A stretch of 64,000 nt of DNA from Fibrobacter intestinalis (GTDB lineage Bacteria > Fibrobacterota > Fibrobacteria > Fibrobacterales > Fibrobacteraceae), in NCBI RefSeq assembly GCF_900167415.1, contig NZ_FUWU01000003.1, forward strand, positions 52,613 through 116,612. The letters run 5' to 3'. The translations under genes and the position numbers were made by a program. Position 1 is the first letter of the stretch; every line of letters begins with the position of its first letter. Below are positions 44,873 to 53,497 of this stretch, piece after piece. The notes under the pieces were generated by a model. It saw nothing but the letters and a program-made list of their open reading frames with translations. It had not been told where the DNA came from and made no database searches.

Positions 44873-45723
44873 CGTACTTTCCCCGTGTAAACAGCGTCAA
44901 CGCACCACCATTCGTCCCGTGTATTTTCCCGAACGACTTGAAAACCGCATTCCTGAAACCAATGGAGAATGTAATCCTTTTCGGCGGTCAGTTGCCCGGT
45001 GAGCAGAAAATGTCCGCCTTTAGAAAGCATCCGTTCCACGTCTTTTCGCATGGGCCAAAATTCGGTGCGAATCATATTACAAACGATAATATCAAAGGAA
45101 GCGGAATCGCTGAACGCGCTTAAAAACCCGAACACGGCACGGGAATTTCCACATTGGTTCTGCTTGAAATTTTCCACAATGCAAGGAAGGGCTAGCGGAT
45201 CGATTTCCGTACCGATGACTTTGCGCGCTCCCAGTTTATCGGCAATCATCGAGAGAATGCCCGTTCCCGTTCCAATGTCGAGGACGATCTTGTTTTGAAA
45301 ATCCAAGAATTCCATCATGCCGGAGATCAGAGCCGTCGTAGCGTGATCGCCCGTTCCAAAAGCGCTTTTGGCTTCGAGCACCAGGAGAACGGCATTTTTT
45401 TCTGGAGGAGTAAATTCAACCCAAGGCGGCCTCACCCAGATTTTTTCGGAGACATGGACCGGAGTCGCTCTGTCCCGCCACCAGCGATCCCAATCTTTAG
45501 CCTTTTCGTTTTCTGCCTCAAAATGATATTGCGGAAACCGAGCAATTATACCATCTCGAAATTCTTGACTTTCGGAATAAAAGCAAAAATCGGTGCGCTC
45601 GGCGTTAGAAGTTTCAAGTTCTTCCAAAGCGCCAACTCCCGCTTCCATCAAAAAGAACGTCGCCAAATCGTATTCTTCCGTTTTGCAATGTCCTATCGCT
45701 TTGAACCAAATATCATTTTGCAT
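44869..45723 (-). CDS. prmA: Ribosomal protein L11 methyltransferase
   Basis: 284 residues. An N-terminal substrate-recognition domain (about 1-95) and a SAM-binding Rossmann domain. PrmA signatures: DRWWRDRATPVHVSEKIWVRPPW, VLEAKSAFGTGDHATT, VLDIGTGTGILSMIADKLGA, GTEIDPLAL and the IIVCNMI stretch, where most members have V-A-N-I. The family trimethylates L11 residues. The tail EWWCVDAVYTGK is typical in position. The gene overlaps the EamA gene start region upstream by 11 bases and hemE by four. Confidence 0.92.
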   Translation of the reverse strand: MQNDIWFKAIGHCKTEEYDLATFFLMEAGVGALEELETSNAERTDFCFYSESQEFRDGIIARFPQYHFEAENEKAKDWDRWWRDRATPVHVSEKIWVRPPWVEFTPPEKNAVLLVLEAKSAFGTGDHATTALISGMMEFLDFQNKIVLDIGTGTGILSMIADKLGARKVIGTEIDPLALPCIVENFKQNQCGNSRAVFGFLSAFSDSASFDIIVCNMIRTEFWPMRKDVERMLSKGGHFLLTGQLTAEKDYILHWFQECGFQVVRENTRDEWWCVDAVYTGKVR

Positions 45724-46579
45724 GGAATTTCCTACTAAAATTTTTCTTGATGATTTCTCGCGGGCTCGTAATGAACAAACTAGAACCGAAAATGACCAGA
45801 ACGATGCTCACGATTTTCATCGGTGGAAACGGCTCCGCAAAAATAAGCGCCCCGGCGAGAATGGGAACAACGGCTCCGATCGCCGCGCTAAACGGAATTA
45901 CAAAAAGGGCGCGCCCACGAGAAAAAGCGACTTGCGTAAAAAGAAATGCGGTAAGATAGGTCGCCGCAAAAGCCCAAACCCGAATGTCACCAAGCCAGTA
46001 AACGAATTCACCAGCGGAAAGTTCTATCCCCTTTGCGGTAGCGTCAATCGCAAGGCTTTTATACAAAACATCCGAAAGCCCGTAGCAGGTTCCCATCATC
46101 AGGGAATCGCTGATTTCGCTGCGCCGAAAAATGAAACGGCAAGAAAAGGCGAAAGCCAAAAAAATGGCGACAAAAATCCAGAGAGCCGGAATATTTTGCA
46201 CACCAGCCTTTTCTCCGATTTCTGCTGACGCGAAAAGAAGCCCGCAAAGAACGCACACAATGGCGGCGACAATGCGTCGGTTAATAGGCTCTTTCAAAAA
46301 GAGCCACCCAAATACAGCGGTAAGAACCGGATTCAATGCGGAAATCGGTTTGACCAGACTCAAATTATAAAGCGCCATCGCCGAATAGTTTCCCGCATTC
46401 CCGCACGCCGAAAGAAAAAATCCCGTCCACCAGCGTTTAGAGGTGAGAAAGCCGAGAATAAATTGAATAGGATGTGCAAAGTCTGCTTTTTTCCCGGATT
46501 TAGCAACTCCCGATTTGGAAAGGACATTCCCGAAAGCAAAACAGATTGCAGCGCCAAATGTCAAAACAAAAAGCAACAT
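45713..46579 (-). CDS. EamA/DMT-family transporter
   Basis: 288 residues with about ten membrane segments in two repeats. The first repeat has SAMALYNLSLVKPISALNPVLTAVFGWLFLKEPINRR in pieces, the usual EamA ending with E-P-I; the second has RALFVIPFSAAIGAVVPILAGALIFAEPFPPMKIVSIVLVIFG. Substrates of the family range from sugars to amino-acid and nucleotide derivatives; none can be named. The gene directly follows slt (its stop ends one base before) in the long minus-strand cluster. Confidence 0.88.
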   Translation of the reverse strand: MLLFVLTFGAAICFAFGNVLSKSGVAKSGKKADFAHPIQFILGFLTSKRWWTGFFLSACGNAGNYSAMALYNLSLVKPISALNPVLTAVFGWLFLKEPINRRIVAAIVCVLCGLLFASAEIGEKAGVQNIPALWIFVAIFLAFAFSCRFIFRRSEISDSLMMGTCYGLSDVLYKSLAIDATAKGIELSAGEFVYWLGDIRVWAFAATYLTAFLFTQVAFSRGRALFVIPFSAAIGAVVPILAGALIFAEPFPPMKIVSIVLVIFGSSLFITSPREIIKKNFSRKFHAK

Positions 46580-48826
46580 TTAGCGTTCCCAAACTTCGGT
46601 ATAAACCCAGTAATTGCCCAAACAGCGTTTTACATAGTCACGGGTTTCCCAGTAGCTGATTTCTTCGGCCCGCATATCCCACGACATGTTTTTGCTAGCC
46701 GCTTGCCAGCGTTTTGCAGGGCGGGGACCCGCATTGTAATTGGCCAGAACATACATGGGATCGTTCTCGTATTCCTTAAGGAGATCTTTCAAGTAACGCA
46801 CGCCCAATCGGATATTCATATAAGGATTGTACAGCAGAGCCGAAGAAAAGTTTTGAATTTTTTCAGCATCGGCAAGTTTTTTCGCCGTCGGAGGAATGAT
46901 TTGCAAAAGGCCGCAAGCATTCGCCGGGCTTGTAATCAAATAGTTGAAAGTGGATTCCTGACGCATCACGCTGTAAACAAAGAACGGGTCGATGGAAGAA
47001 TCCGCAGCGGCGAAAATCTGTTCTTTGAACGGCATGGGATACAAAAATTTCATCACGCCGCGCGGAGCGTCCCCTAAAAAAGCGCGAGGAATCGTATTCT
47101 GAAATTTTCGTGCCAGCGCATAGCCTTGAATCAGTTCATCGTAAGCAAGGAAAAGTTTACCATAGGAATACAAGAAATCCAAACGATCTTGATTTTTCTT
47201 TTTGGCTGCGTGAAACAAATCAAAGGCTTCTTCGGCAAATCCGAAGTCCAAAAGCTTTTGCACCATCTTATAGCGGGCTTCACTGTGAGAAGAATCCGAC
47301 TTTCCTTTTTGAATGGAACGAATCCAGACGATAGTCGCCGAGTCCGACATATCTCGAGGAGCGAGCCACGGAACCGATGCAGAATCCATCAAACCGTTTT
47401 CTATCAATTTGATGCGGGAACGATGCGCGTAGTAGCCGACCGGAAAATCTTTGATGCAATCGAGATAGGCCGCCTTGGCCTCTTCTGCTTTGCCTTGAGA
47501 GAAATAAATATCACCGAGAAACATTCTCGCACCGCTGGAACTCCAGAGAAAATCTTCGCTTTTCGCCTTATTGAAAGCGATAATGGCGGAATCCATTTTG
47601 TTCTGTTTCAAATAGCAGAGGGCGATTCGAAAACGAATCCATTTGACCTTGTTGCTGTTTTTAAAACGGGGATTGGAAAGGGAATCATAACTGGCGATGG
47701 CTTCTGCAAATTTGCCCGCTTGCTCCAATTCAAACGCCCGAACCCAAATGTTGTTGGCGTTTTGCAAAGTAAAGCGGAACTTGGCCTGGAATTGCGAATC
47801 GATTTTTGCCGCCTTGACCGTCATGCCATTTGCGCGATAAAGACGAACTAAAGATTGCAACCATGCAACTCGGAAATCCACACTGTCCGTTAAAAATTCA
47901 TAAGTCCGAATGGCCGCAGAATCCTGCTTCAAATTCTTGTAGGCCGCCGCTCGAAATTCCCACAAAGAGATACGATTTTTTAACGAAATCGTGCTGGGGG
48001 GCAATTTCTGGTTGAGAGAATCTTCTGCGGTTTTTAAAACGGGCGCTTTGCTCGTGTCGCGTCCAGAAACTTGAACGGCATCTATCGCAAAAATGGAATC
48101 GATCAAATCGAGGCATTCCTTGTGAAAGCCCTTGCTGCAAAGGCGACTCGTATAAGTGATTTTTTCATCGAGGGTTTCAGCGATGGAATGGGAACGGATG
48201 CGACGCAAAGCTTTCCAGGCGGCGTCACCATATTCCGAGGGATGAGCGATAACGTAAAGGTACGCGGTCTTTGCTGCTTTATACCAGTGCGCTTGTTCGA
48301 GCAAAGTTCCTTTTGTATAACGCAAACGAGGAACTCGCACATCGTCGCCGTAATTTTTCAAAAAGACGTCAATGGAATCCGCTTTCGCTTTGGGTTTGAT
48401 ATTCGGGTCTTCTAAATTCAAATCCAGCCGAACTCGTGCCGCAAATTCTTTCCAGCCAGCGTCATCGGGAAACTTTTCATCCCCTTTAGCGATGGTACTT
48501 TTAGCTTGCGCATATTGTTTTCGTTCAAACTGGGATCGCGCTATTCGAGACAAGATACTTTTATCTAGACTTTCATCCTTGCCAAGAAGAGATTCGTATG
48601 CCTTAAGCGAGCCTTCAAAATCGCCTTGATAATAAGCGGCTGCAGCGCAAGTGAAATCTTTTTCCAAACCGTCAGGCAGGGAATCGCAATTTTTCTGATT
48701 GCGTTCATAGCGAATGACTTTGTTTTGAAAATCATATCCCGGAATCCGATCCTGTGCAGAATCTTTTGTAGAGGCAAAAAGAGCGGCACAAAGCAAAGTT
48801 CCAACAAGAAGAATTTTTTTAAGCAT
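46580..48826 (-). CDS. slt: Soluble lytic murein transglycosylase with TPR-like superhelix
   Basis: 748 residues. Signal peptide 1-19, then about 570 residues of helical TPR-like repeats, and a C-terminal lysozyme-like SLT domain: VYSVMRQESTFNYLITSPANA with the catalytic Glu in RQES, GLLQIIPPTAKKLA, NPYMNIRLGVRYLKDLL and VLANYNAGPRPAKRW. The enzyme cuts peptidoglycan glycan strands with 1,6-anhydro product formation. The repeats are more numerous than in E. coli Slt70. It overlaps the ptsI end by 8 bases. Confidence 0.93.
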   Translation of the reverse strand: MLKKILLVGTLLCAALFASTKDSAQDRIPGYDFQNKVIRYERNQKNCDSLPDGLEKDFTCAAAAYYQGDFEGSLKAYESLLGKDESLDKSILSRIARSQFERKQYAQAKSTIAKGDEKFPDDAGWKEFAARVRLDLNLEDPNIKPKAKADSIDVFLKNYGDDVRVPRLRYTKGTLLEQAHWYKAAKTAYLYVIAHPSEYGDAAWKALRRIRSHSIAETLDEKITYTSRLCSKGFHKECLDLIDSIFAIDAVQVSGRDTSKAPVLKTAEDSLNQKLPPSTISLKNRISLWEFRAAAYKNLKQDSAAIRTYEFLTDSVDFRVAWLQSLVRLYRANGMTVKAAKIDSQFQAKFRFTLQNANNIWVRAFELEQAGKFAEAIASYDSLSNPRFKNSNKVKWIRFRIALCYLKQNKMDSAIIAFNKAKSEDFLWSSSGARMFLGDIYFSQGKAEEAKAAYLDCIKDFPVGYYAHRSRIKLIENGLMDSASVPWLAPRDMSDSATIVWIRSIQKGKSDSSHSEARYKMVQKLLDFGFAEEAFDLFHAAKKKNQDRLDFLYSYGKLFLAYDELIQGYALARKFQNTIPRAFLGDAPRGVMKFLYPMPFKEQIFAAADSSIDPFFVYSVMRQESTFNYLITSPANACGLLQIIPPTAKKLADAEKIQNFSSALLYNPYMNIRLGVRYLKDLLKEYENDPMYVLANYNAGPRPAKRWQAASKNMSWDMRAEEISYWETRDYVKRCLGNYWVYTEVWER

Positions 48827-50636
48827 TTTTTTCTAACGGATTCTTGATTTCGTGAGATGTGATAAAACTGGAAATGCCCAAGTCGATAATCATCTGTAGA
48901 TATTTTTGACGGAGATAACGATTGACATCGGCGGCGGTATCCATTTTAAGAACGGCGCGGGCAGTAGCTTTCACATCTTCGTAATTGACGGATCGAATGA
49001 TTTTTTTGCATTCCATAATGCTCCAGGGTGTCATGGAAAGTTCATCGACGCCTAGACCGACCAGAACAAGCGTGGACAAGGGATCGGCACTCATTTCGCC
49101 GCAGACGCAAACGGGAATGCCTTCGCTATGAGCCGCTTGAACAGTGCGGTTTATCATATTCAAAACAGCCGGATGATGCGGTTCAAACATATTAGCAATC
49201 AGTTCATTTGTACGATCTACAGCCAACGTAAACTGAATCAGGTCATTTGTACCAATACTGAAAAAATCCACTTCTTTAGCGAGAGTACCAACCATCATGA
49301 CCGCCGCCGGGACTTCTATCATGCAACCGACTTGCACTTCGGGAAGCTCCACGCCTTCATTCAGCAGTTGCGTCCGACATTCATAATAAAGAGCCTTAGC
49401 TTCGCGGAGTTCATTTAAACTGCTGATCATGGGGAACATGATGCGCAAATGTCCTTCACGACTCGCCAAAAGCAAAGCCCGCAATTGTTCACGGAAAAGG
49501 TCTTTGCGGGTAAGGCACACGCGAATGGAACGCCAGCCCATAAAAGGATTTGCTTCGTCCGCGGCGGAAATATCGGAAACGAGCTTGTCGCCGCCAGCAT
49601 CCAAGGTTCGAATAACCACCGGATGGGGGGAAAGCCTTTTCAGAATATGCGAGTAGGCAGCGGTCTGTTCCTCGCAAGTCGGCGTTCCCTTTCTAAAAAA
49701 AAGGAACTCGGAACGGTAAAGTCCAATGCCTGTTGCGCCAAATTCCAGAACGGATTCTGCTTCAATAGGAAGCTCGATGTTCGCATGGAGCGTAATGTAT
49801 TTGCCGTCCAAGGTCATCGGCTCCAATTGGCGCATGGTGAAAAGTTCTTGCTTCTGCTTATTGTAAACCGCCAGCTTTTCCTGGTAGCGATTCAGGTCTT
49901 CTTCGTTTGGATTAACGATGACCATTCCTCCGGTTCCATCAATAAACAGCATATCGTTATCTTCAATGACAACGGAAATGTTGCGCAAACCGGAAACCGC
50001 AGGGAGCTGCATGGCTCGGGCAAGAATGGAAATATGGCTTGTGCGCCCACCGATGTCCGTCGCAAATCCCAGCACCTCATTTTTTTCAATGGACATCAGC
50101 ATACCGGGAGTCAATTCGTGCGAAACGATATTGGACGGTTCCAAAGGAGTTTTGCTTTGAGGCAGAGGCGCGGAAGTAGCTTCGTCCAAAGCGGCAAGCA
50201 AACGATTGTAAATCTCCCGCAAATCCATCGTGCGTTCACGCATGATTTCCATTTTGCTGCTTTCAAATTTGGCAATTAAAGCCGAAAGCGTGCAATGAAC
50301 AGCCCAACGGGCGTTATGCCTTTTTTGACGGATGCTTTGAATAATCGGATCCAGAACCGTCGAGTCCCGAAGCATCATCAAGTGGGAATCGAAAATGCGG
50401 GCTTCTTCTTCACCCAACCGTTCTCCGGTAACTTTTTTTAAGTTCTGAATTTCTTTGGCAGCTTTATCGACAGCAGATAAAAAATGGTTTTCTTCTTCGG
50501 CAAGCGCACTGGTTGGCAAAGCCGAGGAGTCTAAAGAATATTTTCGGGTTTCAATTTTGCGGACAGGACCATAAGCATAACCGGGAGAAGCGGCCACTCC
50601 CACTAGAACCGTTCGATTTTTTTGCTTATTAGTCAT
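48819..50636 (-). CDS. ptsI: Phosphotransferase enzyme I
   Basis: 605 residues from MTNKQKNRTV at 50636, where a GAAGAG ribosome site lies just upstream; an ATG four codons earlier is possible. Enzyme I takes phosphate from PEP and passes it to HPr. The active His is in DIGGRTSHISILARA (residue 201 counting from this start). The C-terminal PEP barrel has VIRTLDAGGDKLV, GWRSIRVCL, IMFPMISSLNELREA, VGCMIEVPAAV and FSIGTNDLIQFTLAVDRTN, then VCGEMSADP. ptsH overlaps its start. No EII component is in the window, so sugar uptake or a regulatory role cannot be decided. Confidence 0.96.
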   Translation of the reverse strand: MTNKQKNRTVLVGVAASPGYAYGPVRKIETRKYSLDSSALPTSALAEEENHFLSAVDKAAKEIQNLKKVTGERLGEEEARIFDSHLMMLRDSTVLDPIIQSIRQKRHNARWAVHCTLSALIAKFESSKMEIMRERTMDLREIYNRLLAALDEATSAPLPQSKTPLEPSNIVSHELTPGMLMSIEKNEVLGFATDIGGRTSHISILARAMQLPAVSGLRNISVVIEDNDMLFIDGTGGMVIVNPNEEDLNRYQEKLAVYNKQKQELFTMRQLEPMTLDGKYITLHANIELPIEAESVLEFGATGIGLYRSEFLFFRKGTPTCEEQTAAYSHILKRLSPHPVVIRTLDAGGDKLVSDISAADEANPFMGWRSIRVCLTRKDLFREQLRALLLASREGHLRIMFPMISSLNELREAKALYYECRTQLLNEGVELPEVQVGCMIEVPAAVMMVGTLAKEVDFFSIGTNDLIQFTLAVDRTNELIANMFEPHHPAVLNMINRTVQAAHSEGIPVCVCGEMSADPLSTLVLVGLGVDELSMTPWSIMECKKIIRSVNYEDVKATARAVLKMDTAADVNRYLRQKYLQMIIDLGISSFITSHEIKNPLEKNA

Positions 50637-50904
50637 TTTGCTCTTCATGAAAATTTTCGCGGAAAAGTTGTTCCAGTTGATTCAAAACCTGTTCTTCATC
50701 AGCACCATCGGCGGTAAATCTGACGGTGGAACCCGGTGTAATGGCGAGCATCATCACGTTCAAAATACTTTTGGCATTTACTTTATTGCCTTCATATTCC
50801 AGAGAGATGTCGCTTTGGGATTTGCCGGTAATATCGACAATCATTCCTGCGGGGCGCGCGTGCACGCCGAGCTTGTTGGTGACGACAATTTCTTTAGTCA
50901 GCAT
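50629..50904 (-). CDS. ptsH: Phosphocarrier protein HPr
   Basis: 91 residues. The catalytic His15 is in NKLGVHARPAG, and Ser46 sits in NAKSILNVMML, exactly the position phosphorylated by HPr kinase in other bacteria. The C-terminus is a few residues longer and acidic (NFHEEQND). A GGACGG-like ribosome site precedes the ATG. It follows mlaD by 16 bases and overlaps ptsI by 8 bases. The Ser46 site suggests HPr kinase-type regulation; the kinase gene is not in the window. Confidence 0.96.
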   Translation of the reverse strand: MLTKEIVVTNKLGVHARPAGMIVDITGKSQSDISLEYEGNKVNAKSILNVMMLAITPGSTVRFTADGADEEQVLNQLEQLFRENFHEEQND

Positions 50905-50920
50905 ACAATATCCGTCCTAA

Positions 50921-51829
50921 TTAAAAGAAATCCACGTTAATATCCAAACCGTCTTGAAGAATAATTTGGAACAGGCTGTCCGCGGAATGGAGAGTTTGAA
51001 CCAAATCGTCATGGAGAGTTCTGTCGTTGAGCAGGATTCCCGCCGTATTGTCCGTGGATTGAAGCTTGGATGTCAAAAGAGTCAAGCGATTTGTCACAGA
51101 ATCCAGTTTGACAAGAATGCCGCCCGCGTCTTGCATCAAATTATTGGCGTCGGCAAGAAGCCCGCTGACAGGAGCTTTTACCGTGTCAAGCAAAGCGTTT
51201 ACTTTAACGGTGGCCATATTCAAATTGTTCAAGCTGCTTTTGATTTGCGGATCCGTGTCCTTGAGCATTTTCGCCAGACGATCTTCCAGATTTTCCGCCT
51301 TGTCCATCATCGTGCGGAATTTAGTCCGGAATTCGGGATTCGCGATGGTCGAATCCATCACTTGATGAACCGAAGTGATGAGCGTTTTTGTAGAATCGAT
51401 GATTTCTCCCGCAAGCCCAAGCGCTTCGGCAATGCCCGCATCAAATTGTCCGTCGATTGTGTCGTTGGGCGAATAATTTTCGCTGGAATCGCAAAGGATG
51501 ATACCGATTTGGCGTTCTCCCATAATGCCGATGTTCTGCACGCGAATTTCGGAGCCCACCGGGATTCGTACGTCGTTACGGATTCGCACCACAACAAGAA
51601 CGCGATGCCCAGACAAATAAATATCTTCGACTTTACCGAGCTTTACGCCGTTGATTTTAACAGGGTCGTCCAAAGTCAAGGTGCTGACTTGAGGAAATCG
51701 CAGATAATAGGTGTCAAAAACTTCACGGGGATCCTTGTCGTTCAAAAAGAACAGGCCAAAAATCAAAATGATAATGGCGAGCAGGACAACAAGGCCGACA
51801 GCGAGATATAATCCGATATTCTTTTTCAT
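50921..51829 (-). CDS. mlaD: MCE/MlaD-family lipid-transport protein
   Basis: 302 residues. One N-terminal membrane anchor (about 6-29), then the MCE domain with YYLRFPQVSTLTLDDPVKINGVKLGKV in pieces, VVVRIRNDVRIPVGSEIRVQNIGIMGERQIGI in pieces. Residues 130-300 are amphipathic helix with long heptad patterns, as in MCE proteins that build periplasmic tunnels. It binds lipids and works with an MlaE permease; the only mlaE seen lies at 12251. Neighbours are trmH (17 bases upstream) and ptsH (16 bases downstream), so the Mla genes are split in this genome. Confidence 0.92.
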   Translation of the reverse strand: MKKNIGLYLAVGLVVLLAIIILIFGLFFLNDKDPREVFDTYYLRFPQVSTLTLDDPVKINGVKLGKVEDIYLSGHRVLVVVRIRNDVRIPVGSEIRVQNIGIMGERQIGIILCDSSENYSPNDTIDGQFDAGIAEALGLAGEIIDSTKTLITSVHQVMDSTIANPEFRTKFRTMMDKAENLEDRLAKMLKDTDPQIKSSLNNLNMATVKVNALLDTVKAPVSGLLADANNLMQDAGGILVKLDSVTNRLTLLTSKLQSTDNTAGILLNDRTLHDDLVQTLHSADSLFQIILQDGLDINVDFF

Positions 51830-51846
51830 CGCGAATACAATTTAAC

Positions 51847-52536
51847 TTATTCGCCGTCTATGCGAGTGATAGAGCTGGATGCGGACTCGTCATTTATATG
51901 CCTTTTTAGCCATTCGAGCAAAAGTTCATCGCGTTCGCCAGGGGAAAGCGTAAATTGAGAACGCCCTTTTTGCTGCATAAAGTGATCCAGATAACACATG
52001 AGAACGCCTCCGGCAACGGAAACATTCATGGATTCGGTAATGCCGTATTGCGGTAAAATAAATTCGCAGTCTGCGGTCGCAAGGGTATCAGGATGATTTC
52101 CGGTAAATTCACTTCCCAAATAGAAAGCGGTCGGCTGAGAAAGATCCAAATCCAAAACGGATTTTGTCGTATTCGTGCTGGCAACAGCGATGCGGTAACC
52201 TTTTTGCCGCAGATGTTCCATGCAGGCCTTGCGTTTTTTATACAAATAAAGATTCATCCATTTAATGGAGCCTTTCAAAATAGATTTGTTTACTTTGTAA
52301 GGATTCACTTCTTCGATAATATGCACGTCTTCCAATCCGAAAACCTCTGCCGTGCGAATGACCGCCGAAATGTTATGCGGGTCAAAAAGGTCTTCGAGAA
52401 CCATGCAAAAATGCCGCGTGCGATTTTGAACCACTTTCATCAAAAGATCGCGACGGTGTTCTGTAATCCGCGGGAGCAGTGCTTCGATTTTCGCTTGCAT
52501 TTCCGGGGAAGAATAAGTATAGTCAGGGGTTGCCAT
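51847..52536 (-). CDS. trmH: SpoU/TrmH-family tRNA/rRNA 2'-O-methyltransferase
   Basis: 229 residues. The knotted SPOUT domain shows motif 1 DPHNISAVIRTAEVFGLEDV, motif 2 AFYLGSEFTGNHPD and motif 3 ITESMNVSVAGGVLMCYL. The N-terminal helix and the motif wording fit TrmH, which methylates Gm18 of tRNAs, better than RlmB. The start overlaps the end of the upstream hypothetical gene by 14 bases. mlaD follows after 17 bases. The target nucleotide is inferred from family resemblance only. Confidence 0.88.
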   Translation of the reverse strand: MATPDYTYSSPEMQAKIEALLPRITEHRRDLLMKVVQNRTRHFCMVLEDLFDPHNISAVIRTAEVFGLEDVHIIEEVNPYKVNKSILKGSIKWMNLYLYKKRKACMEHLRQKGYRIAVASTNTTKSVLDLDLSQPTAFYLGSEFTGNHPDTLATADCEFILPQYGITESMNVSVAGGVLMCYLDHFMQQKGRSQFTLSPGERDELLLEWLKRHINDESASSSITRIDGE

Positions 52537-53497
52537 GGGAATTTTCCTGTTTGAAAATCATCGGAATTTCGGTTACAAAATTCGGTTTCTGTTTTCGTTT
52601 TTCTTCGCGTTTTTTTTGAACAGCGTCGCCGACGGTCCAAAATAATTTTCCAGACGCGACTTGCTGAAATTCATGAATTTCCTTACTGTATTTTTTTTGA
52701 ATAACTTCGGATTTTTCGACGGGTTCATGATTGCCTTCGACGTAACTTTCCGAAGATTCCGAAATGTTGCGGATAATTTCCGAAATTTTGGAATTGACCA
52801 CATCCCGGAAGACGCCCATTTTCATAATGGAATTCAAAACGGCGTTAGCCGGGAATACAATCGCTTTGAATTTATAGCGGGTCGCATCGCCGTTCGGATA
52901 CATGTCCAAAACAGCGATGGCGATTCCATGCAGATTCCAGCGAAGAATTTTGCAACGTCCGCTGCCGTAAAAAACATTGTGAAATCCTTTTCCGACTCCA
53001 GCGCTATCCTGCAAAACCCAGTAAAAATCACCAAAAAGATTTCCGCCGTTATTGCCGCTGAAAAGCCGCTGATCCCACGAATTGTAGTGAATCGTATAAT
53101 TGGTTTCTTGCATGGCATTTACCAGCGCAGTCGTAAACGGGAAATGATCAAAAAGATAGCTCATCATCGGTCCGCTGACGGGGAGCTTGCCCTCGGTTTC
53201 GTAAACGACTCGATAACGCCCGCCGAGATGCCCAAAAATTTCAGCGGTGACGGGGCTTTGCAGTGGAATTCCGCGTTTTTGCAATTCCAAAAATGCCGAG
53301 CAGAATTCGCCGTCATATTCGACATCTTCGACGGGTTCCAGCTCCTGGGCAGAACATCTCGGAAGAATGATATCTAAACATTTTTTGGCGGCAGCGCAAG
53401 CATTGTGACGCAACTCTTCTTGTCCGGGACCTGCAATCGCAAGCGAACAAAAAACAAAAAAGTTTAAGATAAAGAAAAAGCGTTTCAAAAAGCTCAC
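52523..53497 (-). CDS. Exported protein of unknown function
   Basis: 324 residues, not recognised. A signal peptide covers 1-22 (FCSLAIA-GP). Four cysteines cluster near the mature N-terminus (ACAAAKKCLDIILPRCSA and EFCSAF). The middle part is compact alpha/beta with YRVVYETEGKLPVSGPMM and TIHYNSWDQRLFSGNNGGNLFGDF in pieces, resembling enzyme-like lipocalin or SRPBCC folds only weakly. The C-terminal 90 residues are charged and Lys/Glu-rich. It overlaps the M16 gene before it by four bases and trmH after it by 14. Confidence 0.65.
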   Translation of the reverse strand: MSFLKRFFFILNFFVFCSLAIAGPGQEELRHNACAAAKKCLDIILPRCSAQELEPVEDVEYDGEFCSAFLELQKRGIPLQSPVTAEIFGHLGGRYRVVYETEGKLPVSGPMMSYLFDHFPFTTALVNAMQETNYTIHYNSWDQRLFSGNNGGNLFGDFYWVLQDSAGVGKGFHNVFYGSGRCKILRWNLHGIAIAVLDMYPNGDATRYKFKAIVFPANAVLNSIMKMGVFRDVVNSKISEIIRNISESSESYVEGNHEPVEKSEVIQKKYSKEIHEFQQVASGKLFWTVGDAVQKKREEKRKQKPNFVTEIPMIFKQENSHGNP

